Positions 1 through 6,614 of a stretch of 27,222 bases of DNA are shown here, piece by piece (within the stretch, counting starts at the first letter, position 1; the number at the start of each line of letters is the position of its first letter). The notes beneath the pieces are model-generated. The model was not told the DNA's origin and did no database searches. It saw nothing but the letters and a program-made list of their open reading frames with translations. Origin of the DNA: a virus; IMG/VR virus record IMGVR_UViG_3300021963_000541, positions 1 through 27,222 of that record. One strand, given 5' to 3'. The position numbers were made by a program, and so were the translations under genes.

Positions 1-2
1 TT

Positions 3-227
3 CGCTTTGCTATTGAGTTGCTTGCTTGGGCTATCAGTATTGGTTGCGCGATTACTATGGCTGCCACAGTCCCAACCCCACCTCTTCTGGCTCTCTATCC
101 TATTTGGATTACTGGCTGTGCCTTGTATGCTTGGGCTGCTTGGTCTAGGAAATCTTTTGGCATGCTGGCTAACTACATCCTGCTCACATCTATTGATACC
201 GTTGGCCTTATAAGGATGTTAATGTGA
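3..227 (+). CDS. Membrane protein, 5'-truncated
   Basis: The reading frame is open from the window edge, so the N-terminus is missing. The visible 74 residues are strongly hydrophobic, with two or three candidate transmembrane stretches (around LLAWAISIGCAITMAA, LLALYPIWITGCALYAW and MLANYILLTSIDTVGLI). It ends at the TGA that overlaps the GTG start of gp62, so the two are translationally coupled. The size and pattern recall the small integral membrane proteins next to clamp-loader genes in some T4-like phages. No function can be assigned. A competing frame over the same bases (7-213) lacks this coupling. Confidence 0.6.
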   Translation, partial: RFAIELLAWAISIGCAITMAATVPTPPLLALYPIWITGCALYAWAAWSRKSFGMLANYILLTSIDTVGLIRMLM

Positions 228-646
228 ATCCATTTGACTATGTAACTTCCATCAGCCATAGCAAGGCCGATCTGATGACCGATGAGTTGGAGGAGAAGAG
301 TTACCCCGCCTTCCTCGTTAACAAAGGACTATCTTACTTCACCGATACCGTTCTCTATGCCAATGAGATGAACCTCCGTGGCCATCTCGATAACAAACTT
401 CAATATTCCTATCTCCTAAATAGTATAAGACCGGCAAAGAGATTTGCCAAATGGGTCAAAAAAGAAGATAGTAATGATCTGGATGCTGTTAAAGAATACT
501 ATGGCTATAGCAATGAAAAAGCCTCGCATGCCCTAAGCATACTATCACCTGATGAACTCGTCATGCTAAAAGAACAATTACAAAAAGGTGGGGTACATGA
601 GTCTGGTAGACAATCTAATCGAGGTGCACCTAAAGAACGAAGATGA
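224..646 (+). CDS. 62: Clamp-loader small subunit (T4 gp62-like)
   Basis: This is the small subunit of the phage sliding-clamp loader. With gp44 ATPase it opens the gp45 clamp and loads it at primer-template junctions for gp43. The N-terminus MNPFDYVTSI, the LSYF.DTVLYANEMN stretch and the HLDNKLQYSYLL and KRFAKWVK segments match the short (about 140 aa) gp62 form of marine T4-like phages rather than the 187-aa T4 protein. The start is GTG at 224, preceded by AAGGA and overlapping the upstream TGA. The 3' end overlaps regA by 50 bases, keeping the T4 order 62-regA. The gp44 gene is not in the window and presumably lies upstream. Confidence 0.88.
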   Translation: MNPFDYVTSISHSKADLMTDELEEKSYPAFLVNKGLSYFTDTVLYANEMNLRGHLDNKLQYSYLLNSIRPAKRFAKWVKKEDSNDLDAVKEYYGYSNEKASHALSILSPDELVMLKEQLQKGGVHESGRQSNRGAPKERR

Positions 647-995
647 CTTCCTTAAAGTTAGAGAGACTCTGACCAGGATCGGGGTTGCCTCTAAGAAGGA
701 CAAGATGCTCTACCAATCTTGCCACATCCTCCATAAACAAGGTAAGTATTACATCGTTCATTTCAAAGAACTATTTCTCCTAGACGGGAAGCCATCCAGT
801 TTTGGTGATGATGATGTAGGAAGACGAAACACCATTACCAACTTGCTTGCCGAATGGGGATTGATTGACATAGTCGACCCATTGAAGACAAAAGATCCCG
901 TTGCACTCCTATCCCAGATCAAGGTCCTCCCTTACAAAGAGAAGGATGAATGGAATCTAGTCGCCAAATACAATATAGGACGTAAGATTAACTGA
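597..995 (+). CDS. regA: Translational repressor RegA
   Basis: RegA binds the initiation regions of phage early mRNAs and represses their translation. The segments DFLKVRETLTRIGVA, DKMLYQSCHILHKQGKYYIV, HFKELF, WGLIDIV and EWNLVAKYNIG line up with T4 RegA almost throughout; the protein is 132 aa against 122 in T4. ATG 597 is preferred over the in-frame GTG at 588 because AAGGTGG lies at the right distance upstream of it. The gene overlaps the end of gp62, as expected for the T4 gene 62-regA pair. In T4 gene 43 follows directly; here it lies about 20 kb away. Confidence 0.93.
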   Translation: MSLVDNLIEVHLKNEDDFLKVRETLTRIGVASKKDKMLYQSCHILHKQGKYYIVHFKELFLLDGKPSSFGDDDVGRRNTITNLLAEWGLIDIVDPLKTKDPVALLSQIKVLPYKEKDEWNLVAKYNIGRKIN

Positions 996-997
996 AC

Positions 998-1024
998 AAA
1001 GCCACTGTAGAGTGGCTTTTTTTA
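998..1024 (+). terminator. Rho-independent terminator after regA
   Basis: A perfect 9-bp stem AAAGCCACT / AGTGGCTTT with tetraloop GTAG is followed by an unbroken T-run. It lies just after the regA stop codon and closes the 62-regA operon. Confidence 0.92.
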
Positions 1025-1035
1025 TGGATAACTAG

Positions 1036-1041
1036 TATAAT
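1036..1041 (+). promoter_or_regulatory. Possible -10 element upstream of the metallopeptidase gene
   Basis: TATAAT lies between the regA terminator and the next gene, 20 bases before ATG 1061. No good -35 is visible (TGGCTT at the expected spacing is poor), so this is only a weak promoter candidate. Confidence 0.35.
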
Positions 1042-1060
1042 TCATGTACACTTAGGAGAG

Positions 1061-1597
1061 ATGTGCATGTTTGAGATTTGTGATACAGATAAATGGGTTG
1101 CTACTGGCATCTATGCTTCAGGCTTTGCCTATTACAATAAGCAATTGAAGGGTAAGACAGCGTTTGCTACCCAGATTATCTCTAAGACTCTACCAGAGTT
1201 TAGAAAACTCCTTAATATCCCCAAGGATGTAGTATTCCGCATTGCGCCTATCAAGGGTAAGGCGCTGGGTCGATATAATTCTAATGATAAGGTGGCAGTC
1301 ATCGATCCTCGTCAGGATTTCTTCTCCTTACTTAACTGCATTGCCCATGAGTTGGTGCATGCCGAGCAATACCATGAGAATCGATTAGACATTACCTATG
1401 TCAGGGGCAAGGGCTATCTTCATATGTGGAATGGTGATAAGATTAATAACAAAGGCACTACCTATAAAGCCTATCGTAACCAGCCGTGGGAGATAGAGGC
1501 ATTCTCCCGTCAGGCCTCCTTGGCCGAAAAGGTATCTGATGCCTTAGATCTTCAAACTACATCTTTATACGTTTATAAATATCTTATCGATTTATAG
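1061..1597 (+). CDS. HExxH zinc metallopeptidase-like protein
   Basis: This 178-aa protein carries HELVH at residues 96-100 inside a hydrophobic helix (IAHELVHAEQ), the zinc-binding and catalytic signature of gluzincin or SprT-like peptidases. A downstream QPWEIEAF (E144/E146) could supply the third zinc ligand. Start ATG 1061 has the ribosome site TTAGGAGAG; an in-frame ATG at 1067 is possible. The gene stands alone after a terminator, and the late promoter of the next gene lies inside its 3' end. Similar small HExxH proteins occur in T4-like phages, but substrate and timing are unknown. The protease class is supported by the motif; the family assignment is inference. Confidence 0.7.
   Translation: MCMFEICDTDKWVATGIYASGFAYYNKQLKGKTAFATQIISKTLPEFRKLLNIPKDVVFRIAPIKGKALGRYNSNDKVAVIDPRQDFFSLLNCIAHELVHAEQYHENRLDITYVRGKGYLHMWNGDKINNKGTTYKAYRNQPWEIEAFSRQASLAEKVSDALDLQTTSLYVYKYLIDL
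1574..1581 (+). promoter_or_regulatory. T4-type late promoter box
   Basis: TATAAATA, identical to the T4 late promoter -10 consensus read by gp55-type sigma with the sliding clamp, sits 29 bases before ATG 1611 and inside the end of the previous gene. It suggests that the block 1611-3529 is expressed late, fitting virion proteins. Confidence 0.65.
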
Positions 1598-1610
1598 TAG
1601 AAGGATAGGT

Positions 1611-2915
1611 ATGAATCCATACGAACCACTTGAAGAAGAAAAAGATTACTCTAAACCAATCAACTCATTGAAAGATAAGCTGATGGCGATGAAGAAAGAT
1701 CTGTCATCTGTCACCAAGGCCCATGCTAAGATGGCCAAGGAAGAGGAGAAGGAAAAGGATAAGATGAATCAGGCACCAACACCTGAAGACCATCAAGCCG
1801 CCCTATCTCATTTCAAGAATCAGTACATGAACGCCAAGAGAAACAAGGACGGGGCCGGGGCCACAGATGCTGCCAGAGGCTATCATGACTATTCCAACAA
1901 ACTGGCCGATATCTATCAAAGAAAACTAAAGGAAGACATGGATAATCCTTATTCGAATCAATATAGCTTAGATGAGGCAGTCACTGTCGATAAGAAGAAA
2001 TACTCATGGGGTAAGATGGTAACGGTCCATCATGGGAGTGACACCTCCTTCCCATTGCATCCAGAACACCAAGCGGCTATCAAAAAGCTAAGACCTGGCA
2101 TGAAAACCACATTCAAAGACGAGACCGGACGTCAAATTCACGCCCATCGTGAAGGTGATGATGTTCATTTAGTTCATCACAACACCGGCTCTAGTACTGC
2201 CAAGAAGACAACAGTAGGGTATCATCACTTTGATGAAGGATACTCCGAGGATGATATAGCCAGGGGTGGAACGGTGATCTATAAGCATGGTGGGAAGCAC
2301 TACATGTCCAAGGTATCCCACATGACCGGGGGCGGGGCAGGTACAAAGATCCATACCACATCTAAGCTAGGCCACGAGGTCAAACTCAATCATGTAGTCT
2401 CTACTGATGCCTCCGATTGGAAAAGGTTTAAGGACAAGACAGTAAACGAGGCCAAGGATCCTGGTGAATATGACCAGGAAGGTGACATGGCCATGACCCA
2501 GTTAAGAAGCATTGCCTATCATGCCAAACAGTTACATGATCAACTAAAACCAAACGATAATCTCCCAGAATGGGTTCAATCAAAGATTACTCTTGCCCAA
2601 GACTATATGCAAACGGCCCACGACTACATGGTATCACAGATGAATGAGGGTGCATATGAGGGGGATCGTGCCAATAAATTGGTGAAGCATTCCCAGGATC
2701 TATTCAACAAGTCAAAGACAGAGGCCGACCCAGAAAAGAAAGCACATCTACAGAAGATGTCTTCTAAGGCCCATAAGATCTACGGCAAGGCAGTGGCCCA
2801 GCATTTCAAGAGGAAACCAGAGGAATACGAGAAGTTCAAGGCACACATCATGTCTTCGGCCGCAGTTGATTACAACAAACCTGCTAGGATGGGCGGGAAC
2901 TGGACGGGGGACTAA
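1611..2915 (+). CDS. Hydrophilic protein, possible virion or scaffold component
   Basis: This 434-aa protein was not recognised with confidence. Residues 1-130 are charged and probably helical, rich in Lys, Glu, Met and Ala with a likely coiled coil (KEEEKEKDKMNQ). Residues about 130-300 are rich in His, Gly and Thr, contain repeated histidine pairs (VHHGSD, HLVHHN, GYHHFD) and may be a beta-rich domain. The C-terminal third is again helical (AKQLHDQLKPN, AHDYMVSQMNEG). It starts about 30 bases after a late promoter with site AAGGATAGGT, and the following gene begins directly after its stop. The late promoter and the neighbouring phage-type genes suggest a head-associated protein; this is inference. 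Confidence 0.7.
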   Translation: MNPYEPLEEEKDYSKPINSLKDKLMAMKKDLSSVTKAHAKMAKEEEKEKDKMNQAPTPEDHQAALSHFKNQYMNAKRNKDGAGATDAARGYHDYSNKLADIYQRKLKEDMDNPYSNQYSLDEAVTVDKKKYSWGKMVTVHHGSDTSFPLHPEHQAAIKKLRPGMKTTFKDETGRQIHAHREGDDVHLVHHNTGSSTAKKTTVGYHHFDEGYSEDDIARGGTVIYKHGGKHYMSKVSHMTGGGAGTKIHTTSKLGHEVKLNHVVSTDASDWKRFKDKTVNEAKDPGEYDQEGDMAMTQLRSIAYHAKQLHDQLKPNDNLPEWVQSKITLAQDYMQTAHDYMVSQMNEGAYEGDRANKLVKHSQDLFNKSKTEADPEKKAHLQKMSSKAHKIYGKAVAQHFKRKPEEYEKFKAHIMSSAAVDYNKPARMGGNWTGD

Positions 2916-3344
2916 ATGCTATCATTCAATGAATACTTAGAAGAAAAGATAGGACTTTGGGACAGGATACATGCCAAGCGTGCACGTATCAAGGCCGGTT
3001 CTGGTGAAAGGATGAGGAAACCAGGATCGGAAGGCGCCCCAACCAAACAAAACTTCATTGATGCCCAGGAATCGGCGGCATGGCAAAGAAAGGAAGGCAA
3101 ATCAGAATCCGGTGGTCTCAATCAAAAGGGCATTGCCTCGTACAGAAGAGAGAACCCGGGGTCGAAGTTATCGATGGCTGTCACAACCAAGCCTTCTAAA
3201 CTTAAAAAAGGCTCAAAGGCTGCCAACAGAAGGAAATCGTTTTGTGCTAGAATGGGTGGGATGAAGAGATCCCGTACAAGTGCAAAGACAGCCAGAGATC
3301 CTGATTCAAGAATCAACAAAGCACTAAGGAAATGGAATTGTTAA
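2916..3344 (+). CDS. Basic phage protein, DUF6321-like, with capsid-targeting-like N-terminus
   Basis: A 142-aa, very basic protein. The C-terminal half (GGLNQKGIASYRRENPGSKL, KPSKLKKGSKAANRRKSFCARM, ARDPDSRINKALRKWNC) matches a conserved phage family of unknown function that I know as DUF6321. The middle (WDRIHAKRARIKAGSGERMR) is a separate basic segment often fused to it. The first residues, MLSFNEYLEE, resemble the T4 capsid-targeting sequence MKTYQEFIAEA and contain L-E-E, which fits the (L/I)-x-E cleavage rule of the T4 prohead protease gp21. The ATG follows directly on the previous stop. A packaged, DNA-binding internal head protein is a reasonable hypothesis but is not shown. Confidence 0.72.
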   Translation: MLSFNEYLEEKIGLWDRIHAKRARIKAGSGERMRKPGSEGAPTKQNFIDAQESAAWQRKEGKSESGGLNQKGIASYRRENPGSKLSMAVTTKPSKLKKGSKAANRRKSFCARMGGMKRSRTSAKTARDPDSRINKALRKWNC

Positions 3345-3529
3345 GTTTCAAACAATTCAACGAGAACTTCCAAGACGGAAGAAACCCCCAAGACAAGGGC
3401 GACATGTCTAGACATGGACTGAGGGGCAAATCTATATCAGATCTTAAGAAGGTAAGATCATCATCTAATGCCTCACCAAGGAAGAAACAACTCGCCCATT
3501 GGTACATCAACATGCATTCTAAAGACTGA
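3338..3529 (+). CDS. Small basic phage protein (KGDxxRHG family)
   Basis: About 63 aa, basic and Ser/Lys-rich. The segments QDKGDMSRHGLRGKSISDL and RKKQLAHWYINMHSK match a small protein found in many T4-like phages, of unknown function. TTG 3338 is preferred over ATG 3332: AAGGA at 3326-3330 is one base from the ATG but seven from the TTG, and the TTG start gives MLSFKQF, mirroring MLSFNEY of the preceding gene. It overlaps the upstream stop by seven bases. Its 3' end converges with and overlaps the minus-strand gene by 11 bases. Confidence 0.65.
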   Translation: MLSFKQFNENFQDGRNPQDKGDMSRHGLRGKSISDLKKVRSSSNASPRKKQLAHWYINMHSKD

Positions 3530-4046
3530 ACATCTTACCGAATTCTAAATCGGGATTACGTCCCCATAGCATTCCTTCAGGAAGCACCTCCTTCCGATAC
3601 TCCTTCCCTGTCATGGGATCATAGCACCATTTCTTTCCAACATTACGTTTATGGCCGGTTGCACGCAAGGCCATAACGTTACGTGTGTTCTTGGAATGTC
3701 TTTTGCCGGTATGATTACCTCTCTTCCCGGTCTTACCTTCACTTATTCTTTTCTTCTGATGTTCGGACAATGGACGTCCGGCTCTGGTTTTAGACATCAT
3801 AGAACGGTATAATAACTTCTGTTCTTCGGTAAAGTACTTCCATCCCATCTTCTTCTTTATCTTATAGTCTAGTATGACCTCCCCGGTTCGATACTGTTTC
3901 TTCATCTTGTTGATAACGGGGGTAAGATTGGAATCATCCTTAACAACGGCAATCTGTTCATAGGACGTGCCATACTTGGCTTTAAACTCCTTATCAGATT
4001 GATTGTATACGACGATAGTGTTGTTGTGAAAGAACAGCTTAAACAT
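3519..4046 (-). CDS. NUMOD3-like repeat protein, possible homing-endonuclease relative
   Basis: This is the only minus-strand gene I support in the window. It encodes 175 aa. Residues about 85-125 contain repeats of the type (P/K)LSEHQKKRISEGKTGKRG and GKRHSKNTRNVMA, characteristic of NUMOD3 DNA-binding modules attached to GIY-YIG or HNH homing endonucleases. The C-terminus (KKWCYDPMTGKEYRKEV, PEGMLWGRNPD) matches the tail of phage proteins of this kind. No GIY-YIG or HNH catalytic motif is visible in the N-terminal half (VVYNQSDKEFKAKYG, YKIKKKMGWKYF), so cleavage is unsupported. The start has a good site (TTAGGAG on the minus strand). Its orientation and isolated promoter suggest an independently acquired gene. 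Confidence 0.65.
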   Translation of the reverse strand: MFKLFFHNNTIVVYNQSDKEFKAKYGTSYEQIAVVKDDSNLTPVINKMKKQYRTGEVILDYKIKKKMGWKYFTEEQKLLYRSMMSKTRAGRPLSEHQKKRISEGKTGKRGNHTGKRHSKNTRNVMALRATGHKRNVGKKWCYDPMTGKEYRKEVLPEGMLWGRNPDLEFGKMFSL

Positions 4047-4067
4047 GGGGCTCCTAAGGCTCAGATA

Positions 4068-4102
4068 TAGGTCTATATAGGGGGAGACCTATTTGGAGTA
4101 AA
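4068..4102 (-). promoter_or_regulatory. Minus-strand promoter overlapped by an inverted repeat
   Basis: Read on the minus strand, TTTACT (4102-4097) and TATATA (4079-4074) are separated by 17 bases, about 30 bases upstream of the minus-strand gene. TAGGTCT (4068-4074) and AGACCTA (4085-4091) form a perfect 7-bp inverted repeat across the -10 and spacer, a possible operator. Confidence 0.5.
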
Positions 4103-4112
4103 ATTAAAAAGA

Positions 4113-4150
4113 GTTTTACGATGCAAAACGTATTTTTTGCGATGCAAAAC
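4113..4150. repeat. Two copies of the GTTTTACGATGCAAAAC quasi-palindrome
   Basis: 4113-4129 is GTTTTACGATGCAAAAC; 4134-4150 is the variant TTTTTGCGATGCAAAAC, in which TTTTGC and GCAAAA form a perfect inverted repeat around GAT. The same element recurs inverted at 5521 and 6122 and as a variant at 6880, always beside early promoters. A protein-binding operator or an intergenic hairpin are both possible. Confidence 0.65.
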
Positions 4151-4209
4151 GTTGTCTGCGCAGGTAGGGGGTAACTATTTCATTTGCAGACCGCCCTCCA
4201 ACATTTCGC

Positions 4210-4238
4210 TTGACTTAATTCCCGAATATTACTACAAT
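4210..4238 (+). promoter_or_regulatory. Early promoter
   Basis: TTGACT (4210-4215), 17-bp spacer, TACAAT (4233-4238), followed by the conserved leader CATCAACAGGAGG. It drives the gene at 4265. Confidence 0.85.
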
Positions 4239-4264
4239 AGGGCATCAACAGGAGGAAACACGAC

Positions 4265-4570
4265 ATGTTCAAGCGTATGAAGGATGAGTATCTCGGAACC
4301 GGGCTTTGGTTCACATTGCCCACTGTTACCAATGCCATGGTCAAGGCCAAGTTCGGCACTGGGTTGGCCGGCCAAGACTTGGAGAAGTATAGTGATAGTA
4401 TTCAGATCATTTCGGAGATGACCGGCATCAAGTACAACCTGTACAAGTGCTATGGGGTATGGCGTGTTGGGCGTGAATCCCATGTTGGTACTGCCGTTCA
4501 GAAGATCTTTGACCGTAATGAAATTCATAAGTTTTTCGGGGTTGATGAAGTAACTGAAAATAGTTACTAA
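4265..4570 (+). CDS. Hypothetical early protein
   Basis: A soluble 101-aa protein that I do not recognise. It has Gly-rich turns (GTGLWFTLP, KFGTGLAGQDLEKY), no Cys cluster and no membrane segment. It is first in the early region, with an AGGAGG site ten bases before ATG 4265 and its own promoter. Its last codons lie in the stem-loop at 4550-4567, which may end or stabilise the transcript before the next promoter. Confidence 0.7.
   Translation: MFKRMKDEYLGTGLWFTLPTVTNAMVKAKFGTGLAGQDLEKYSDSIQIISEMTGIKYNLYKCYGVWRVGRESHVGTAVQKIFDRNEIHKFFGVDEVTENSY
4550..4567 (+). repeat. Cassette stem-loop, imperfect copy
   Basis: GTAACT...AGTTAC, a 6-bp stem with a six-base loop, lies at the end of a gene and 11 bases before the next -35 box. 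It is a diverged member of the GTAACTA/TAGTTAC family. Confidence 0.6.
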
Positions 4571-4578
4571 AATATCCG

Positions 4579-4607
4579 TTGACTTAATTACGGAATATTA
4601 CTATAAT
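4579..4607 (+). promoter_or_regulatory. Early promoter
   Basis: TTGACT, 17-bp spacer TAATTACGGAATATTAC, TATAAT (4602-4607), then the leader ACATCAACAGGAGAAAA. It drives the AAA+ ATPase gene. Confidence 0.9.
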
Positions 4608-4634
4608 TGGTACATCAACAGGAGAAAACAAGAG

Positions 4635-5519
4635 ATGCATCAGCTCAAACAAGTCAACGGTTACTACGTTGGTTACATCAACGGGGAAGAAGTAGTGAAG
4701 TCCAAGTCTAAGTACTACGCCGAGAGAAAGCTTTATAACACCTCGGTTCCGGCTTTCAAGGCACCGGAGACTGTTGTCGAATCTGCAGTCGAGTTCCCCA
4801 TCAACCAACGTTTTGGCTTTGTGACCGATCTGGTCTCTATGGTGGCCCATGGTGCAACCCCATCATGCATCGTATCTGGGGAAGGCGGCCTGGGCAAGAC
4901 CTTCACCGTGATCCAGGCTTTGGAGGCCGCCGGCCTTCGGAACATCACCGAGGTGCCCGTTGGTGAGGTGGTGCCTCCGAAGTCGACCTACCGGGTTGTT
5001 AAGGGCTACAGTACTCCTAAAGGTCTGTATCGTATTTTGGCTGAAAACGCCAATTCAATCATCGTGTTCGACGATTGTGATAGCGTACTGAAGGATGATA
5101 ATGCTCTGAACATCTTGAAAGGTGCATTGGATACCTTTGATAAACGCATCATCTCCTGGAACTCATCCAAGGACGAGGACGATGTGCCCCGTTGGTTTCA
5201 GTTCAAAGGTGGCATCATCTTCATCTCCAACATGCCTTTGCATAAAATGGAACAGGCCGTTCGGTCACGCGCAATGTGTGTTGATCTCTCCATGACCCTG
5301 TCCCAGAAGATCGAACGCATGGCCGTTATCATGAACGATGATGGGTTTATGCCTGAGGTATCGATGGCGGTGAAGAAGGCGGCATTGGCCTTGGTTGATG
5401 AACTGAAGGAAAAGTCTAAAGAAGTTAGCCTTCGTACCCTGATCAAGACGGCAAAGATTGCCAATTCCAAGTCTGCCAACTGGAAATCATTGGCCGAGTA
5501 CATGCTGATTCAGGGTTAA
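4635..5519 (+). CDS. AAA+ family ATPase
   Basis: A 294-aa P-loop ATPase. Walker A GEGGLGKT is at residues 82-89, Walker B IIVFDDCD at 142-149, a sensor-1-like ISNM at 197-200 and likely arginine fingers in VRSRAM (R210/R212). The C-terminal helical part (residues 220-294) would be the lid domain. The N-terminal 55 residues (HQLKQVNGYYVGYINGEE) look like a small beta domain. It has its own strong early promoter and an AGGAGA site. Early expression suggests action on DNA or in host takeover. The ATPase class is clear; the substrate is unknown. Confidence 0.85.
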   Translation: MHQLKQVNGYYVGYINGEEVVKSKSKYYAERKLYNTSVPAFKAPETVVESAVEFPINQRFGFVTDLVSMVAHGATPSCIVSGEGGLGKTFTVIQALEAAGLRNITEVPVGEVVPPKSTYRVVKGYSTPKGLYRILAENANSIIVFDDCDSVLKDDNALNILKGALDTFDKRIISWNSSKDEDDVPRWFQFKGGIIFISNMPLHKMEQAVRSRAMCVDLSMTLSQKIERMAVIMNDDGFMPEVSMAVKKAALALVDELKEKSKEVSLRTLIKTAKIANSKSANWKSLAEYMLIQG

Positions 5520-5520
5520 A

Positions 5521-5554
5521 TTTTGCATCGTAAAACGTAACTAGTAATAGTTAC
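5521..5554. repeat. Quasi-palindrome plus cassette stem-loop
   Basis: 5521-5536 is TTTTGCATCGTAAAAC, the inverted form of the element at 4113. It is followed directly by the perfect stem-loop GTAACTA-GTAA-TAGTTAC (5537-5554). Together they sit between the ATPase stop codon and the next promoter. Confidence 0.75.
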
Positions 5555-5565
5555 TAAAATAACAG

Positions 5566-5594
5566 TTGACTTTATTACTGAATATGTCTATAAT
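5566..5594 (+). promoter_or_regulatory. Early promoter
   Basis: TTGACT, 17-bp spacer, TATAAT (5589-5594), then ACATCAACAGGAGAAAA. The core from TTGACT to the leader is repeated base for base at 5767. Confidence 0.9.
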
Positions 5595-5616
5595 AAGACA
5601 TCAACAGGAGAAAACG

Positions 5617-5763
5617 ATGATCAAAAAGCTACTCGACCTCTGCACCGAACATCCTTTCACATTCTATTGTGTTGGAATGGTGTTGGTGGGGTTGATTGCG
5701 TATGCAACAGGCCTGGACTGCAACAAGTCCCCTGTGGCGTGCATGATGCTGGTAGTGAAATAA
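5617..5763 (+). CDS. Small single-pass membrane protein
   Basis: 48 aa starting at ATG 5617 behind an AGGAGA site. A charged N-terminus (MIKKLLDLCTEH) precedes one transmembrane stretch (FYCVGMVLVGLIAYATG) and a short tail with two cysteines. It is unrecognised. A lone promoter-served membrane peptide in the early region suggests a host-envelope or exclusion role, which is only inference. Confidence 0.6.
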   Translation: MIKKLLDLCTEHPFTFYCVGMVLVGLIAYATGLDCNKSPVACMMLVVK

Positions 5764-5766
5764 CAG

Positions 5767-5795
5767 TTGACTTTATTACTGAATATGTCTATAAT
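5767..5795 (+). promoter_or_regulatory. Early promoter
   Basis: TTGACT, 17-bp spacer and TATAAT (5790-5795), identical in core and leader to the promoter at 5566, indicating recent cassette duplication. It overlaps the end of the upstream gene and serves the genes at 5820 and 5897. Confidence 0.9.
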
Positions 5796-5819
5796 AAGAC
5801 ATCAACAGGAGAAAAGAAC

Positions 5820-5900
5820 ATGGATATGATTGATGTGGCTACTATCGCTTTTGCCCTCGTTGGCATTGTGTACTTGATTGTTGAAGGAGAACTGCTTTGA
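5820..5900 (+). CDS. Very small membrane peptide
   Basis: 26 aa from ATG 5820, almost entirely one hydrophobic helix (VATIAFALVGIVYLIVEG). It is supported by the promoter, the AGGAGA site and the TTGA coupling to the next gene. It is too short for family assignment. Confidence 0.5.
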   Translation: MDMIDVATIAFALVGIVYLIVEGELL

Positions 5901-6106
5901 ATAACGTTGCTGCTTGTGTGTTCAGTGATATGCGCTATCAGTTGATTGATATAGGGGATCGACGTCGTGCATTTGTTGGTCATGACGTCTTCCATGTGAT
6001 GGCCGATAGCCTCCTCTACCCCCCTGCAACCAATGGTGAGACGGTCAGGGGTATCGCCGACTTCGAACGCTACATTGACCAATCCTGTGAGTTCGATCCT
6101 ACGTAA
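5897..6106 (+). CDS. Hypothetical protein
   Basis: 69 aa starting at TTG 5897, which overlaps the TGA of the previous peptide (TTGA). GAAGGAG upstream (5884-5890) is a good site. It is soluble (DIGDRRRAFVGHDVFHVMAD) and unrecognised. Its stop codon TAA lies within the stem-loop at 6103, so the cassette supplies the termination codon. Confidence 0.55.
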   Translation: MNNVAACVFSDMRYQLIDIGDRRRAFVGHDVFHVMADSLLYPPATNGETVRGIADFERYIDQSCEFDPT

Positions 6107-6146
6107 CTAAAACTAGTTACATTTTGCATCGTAAAACGTGCAAAAT
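6103..6146. repeat. Cassette stem-loop plus quasi-palindrome
   Basis: The stem-loop GTAACTA-AAAC-TAGTTAC (6103-6120) is followed by TTTTGCATCGTAAAAC (6122-6137). ATTTTGC (6121-6127) and GCAAAAT (6140-6146) add an outer 7-bp inverted repeat. Confidence 0.75.
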
Positions 6147-6151
6147 AACAG

Positions 6152-6180
6152 TTGACTTTATTACGTGGCTGGACTATAAT
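6152..6180 (+). promoter_or_regulatory. Early promoter
   Basis: TTGACT, 17-bp spacer, TATAAT (6175-6180), leader ATATCAACAGGAGAAAA. It drives the three-gene unit 6205-6888. Confidence 0.9.
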
Positions 6181-6204
6181 TGGATATCAACAGGAGAAAA
6201 CGAT

Positions 6205-6441
6205 ATGACAGAATTCGAAACCAAGTGCTACGGAATGTCCGAAGCCGATATCCGTACCCAGTACATGCAGTCGATCACCGCCAAATTCACTGGCTTGGAG
6301 TTTGTTGTGATGGGTTTGTTGTCGGATGCCCAGGAGCTGCAGAAGTTTGGCCATGGCCAGGCCCTGGACCAGTCTAGGAAGAACATGAACATTGCCAAGT
6401 TCATCTTGTCAGAGATGATGGAAGCAAAGGAGACGATATGA
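6205..6441 (+). CDS. Hypothetical helical protein
   Basis: 78 aa, mostly predicted helix (SEADIRTQYMQSITAKF, LGLLSDAQELQKFG-like pattern, RKNMNIAKFILSEMMEAK). I do not recognise it. ATG 6205 has a strong AGGAGA site. The stop overlaps the next start (ATGA). Confidence 0.65.
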   Translation: MTEFETKCYGMSEADIRTQYMQSITAKFTGLEFVVMGLLSDAQELQKFGHGQALDQSRKNMNIAKFILSEMMEAKETI

Positions 6442-6614
6442 GTAGAATGGCTGAGCTGTATCAGGACATAGTGGATATGATAGAAGGTGGGGTTGACTCT
6501 GCCGAGATCGCCTATGACCTGGAGTGTAGGTTTGGCATCCCTTTGAAAGAAGGGATTGTGATGGTAGACCGTATGGCTGCAGAAATCAAGGAACTGGAAA
6601 AATATGAACTATGA
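6438..6614 (+). CDS. Hypothetical small acidic protein
   Basis: 58 aa starting at ATG 6438, overlapping the previous stop by ATGA, with AAGGAGA upstream inside the preceding gene. The sequence is helical and acidic (MAELYQDIVDMIEGGVDSAE, KEGIVMVDRMAAEIKELEK) and has the look of a small regulator. It is unrecognised. Its last 11 bases overlap the next gene, so three coupled genes form one unit. Confidence 0.6.
   Translation: MSRMAELYQDIVDMIEGGVDSAEIAYDLECRFGIPLKEGIVMVDRMAAEIKELEKYEL

Noticed and set aside
6087-6098. GTTCGATCC, a T-loop-like word
   Set aside because: No acceptor or anticodon arm lies around it, and it is within an ORF.
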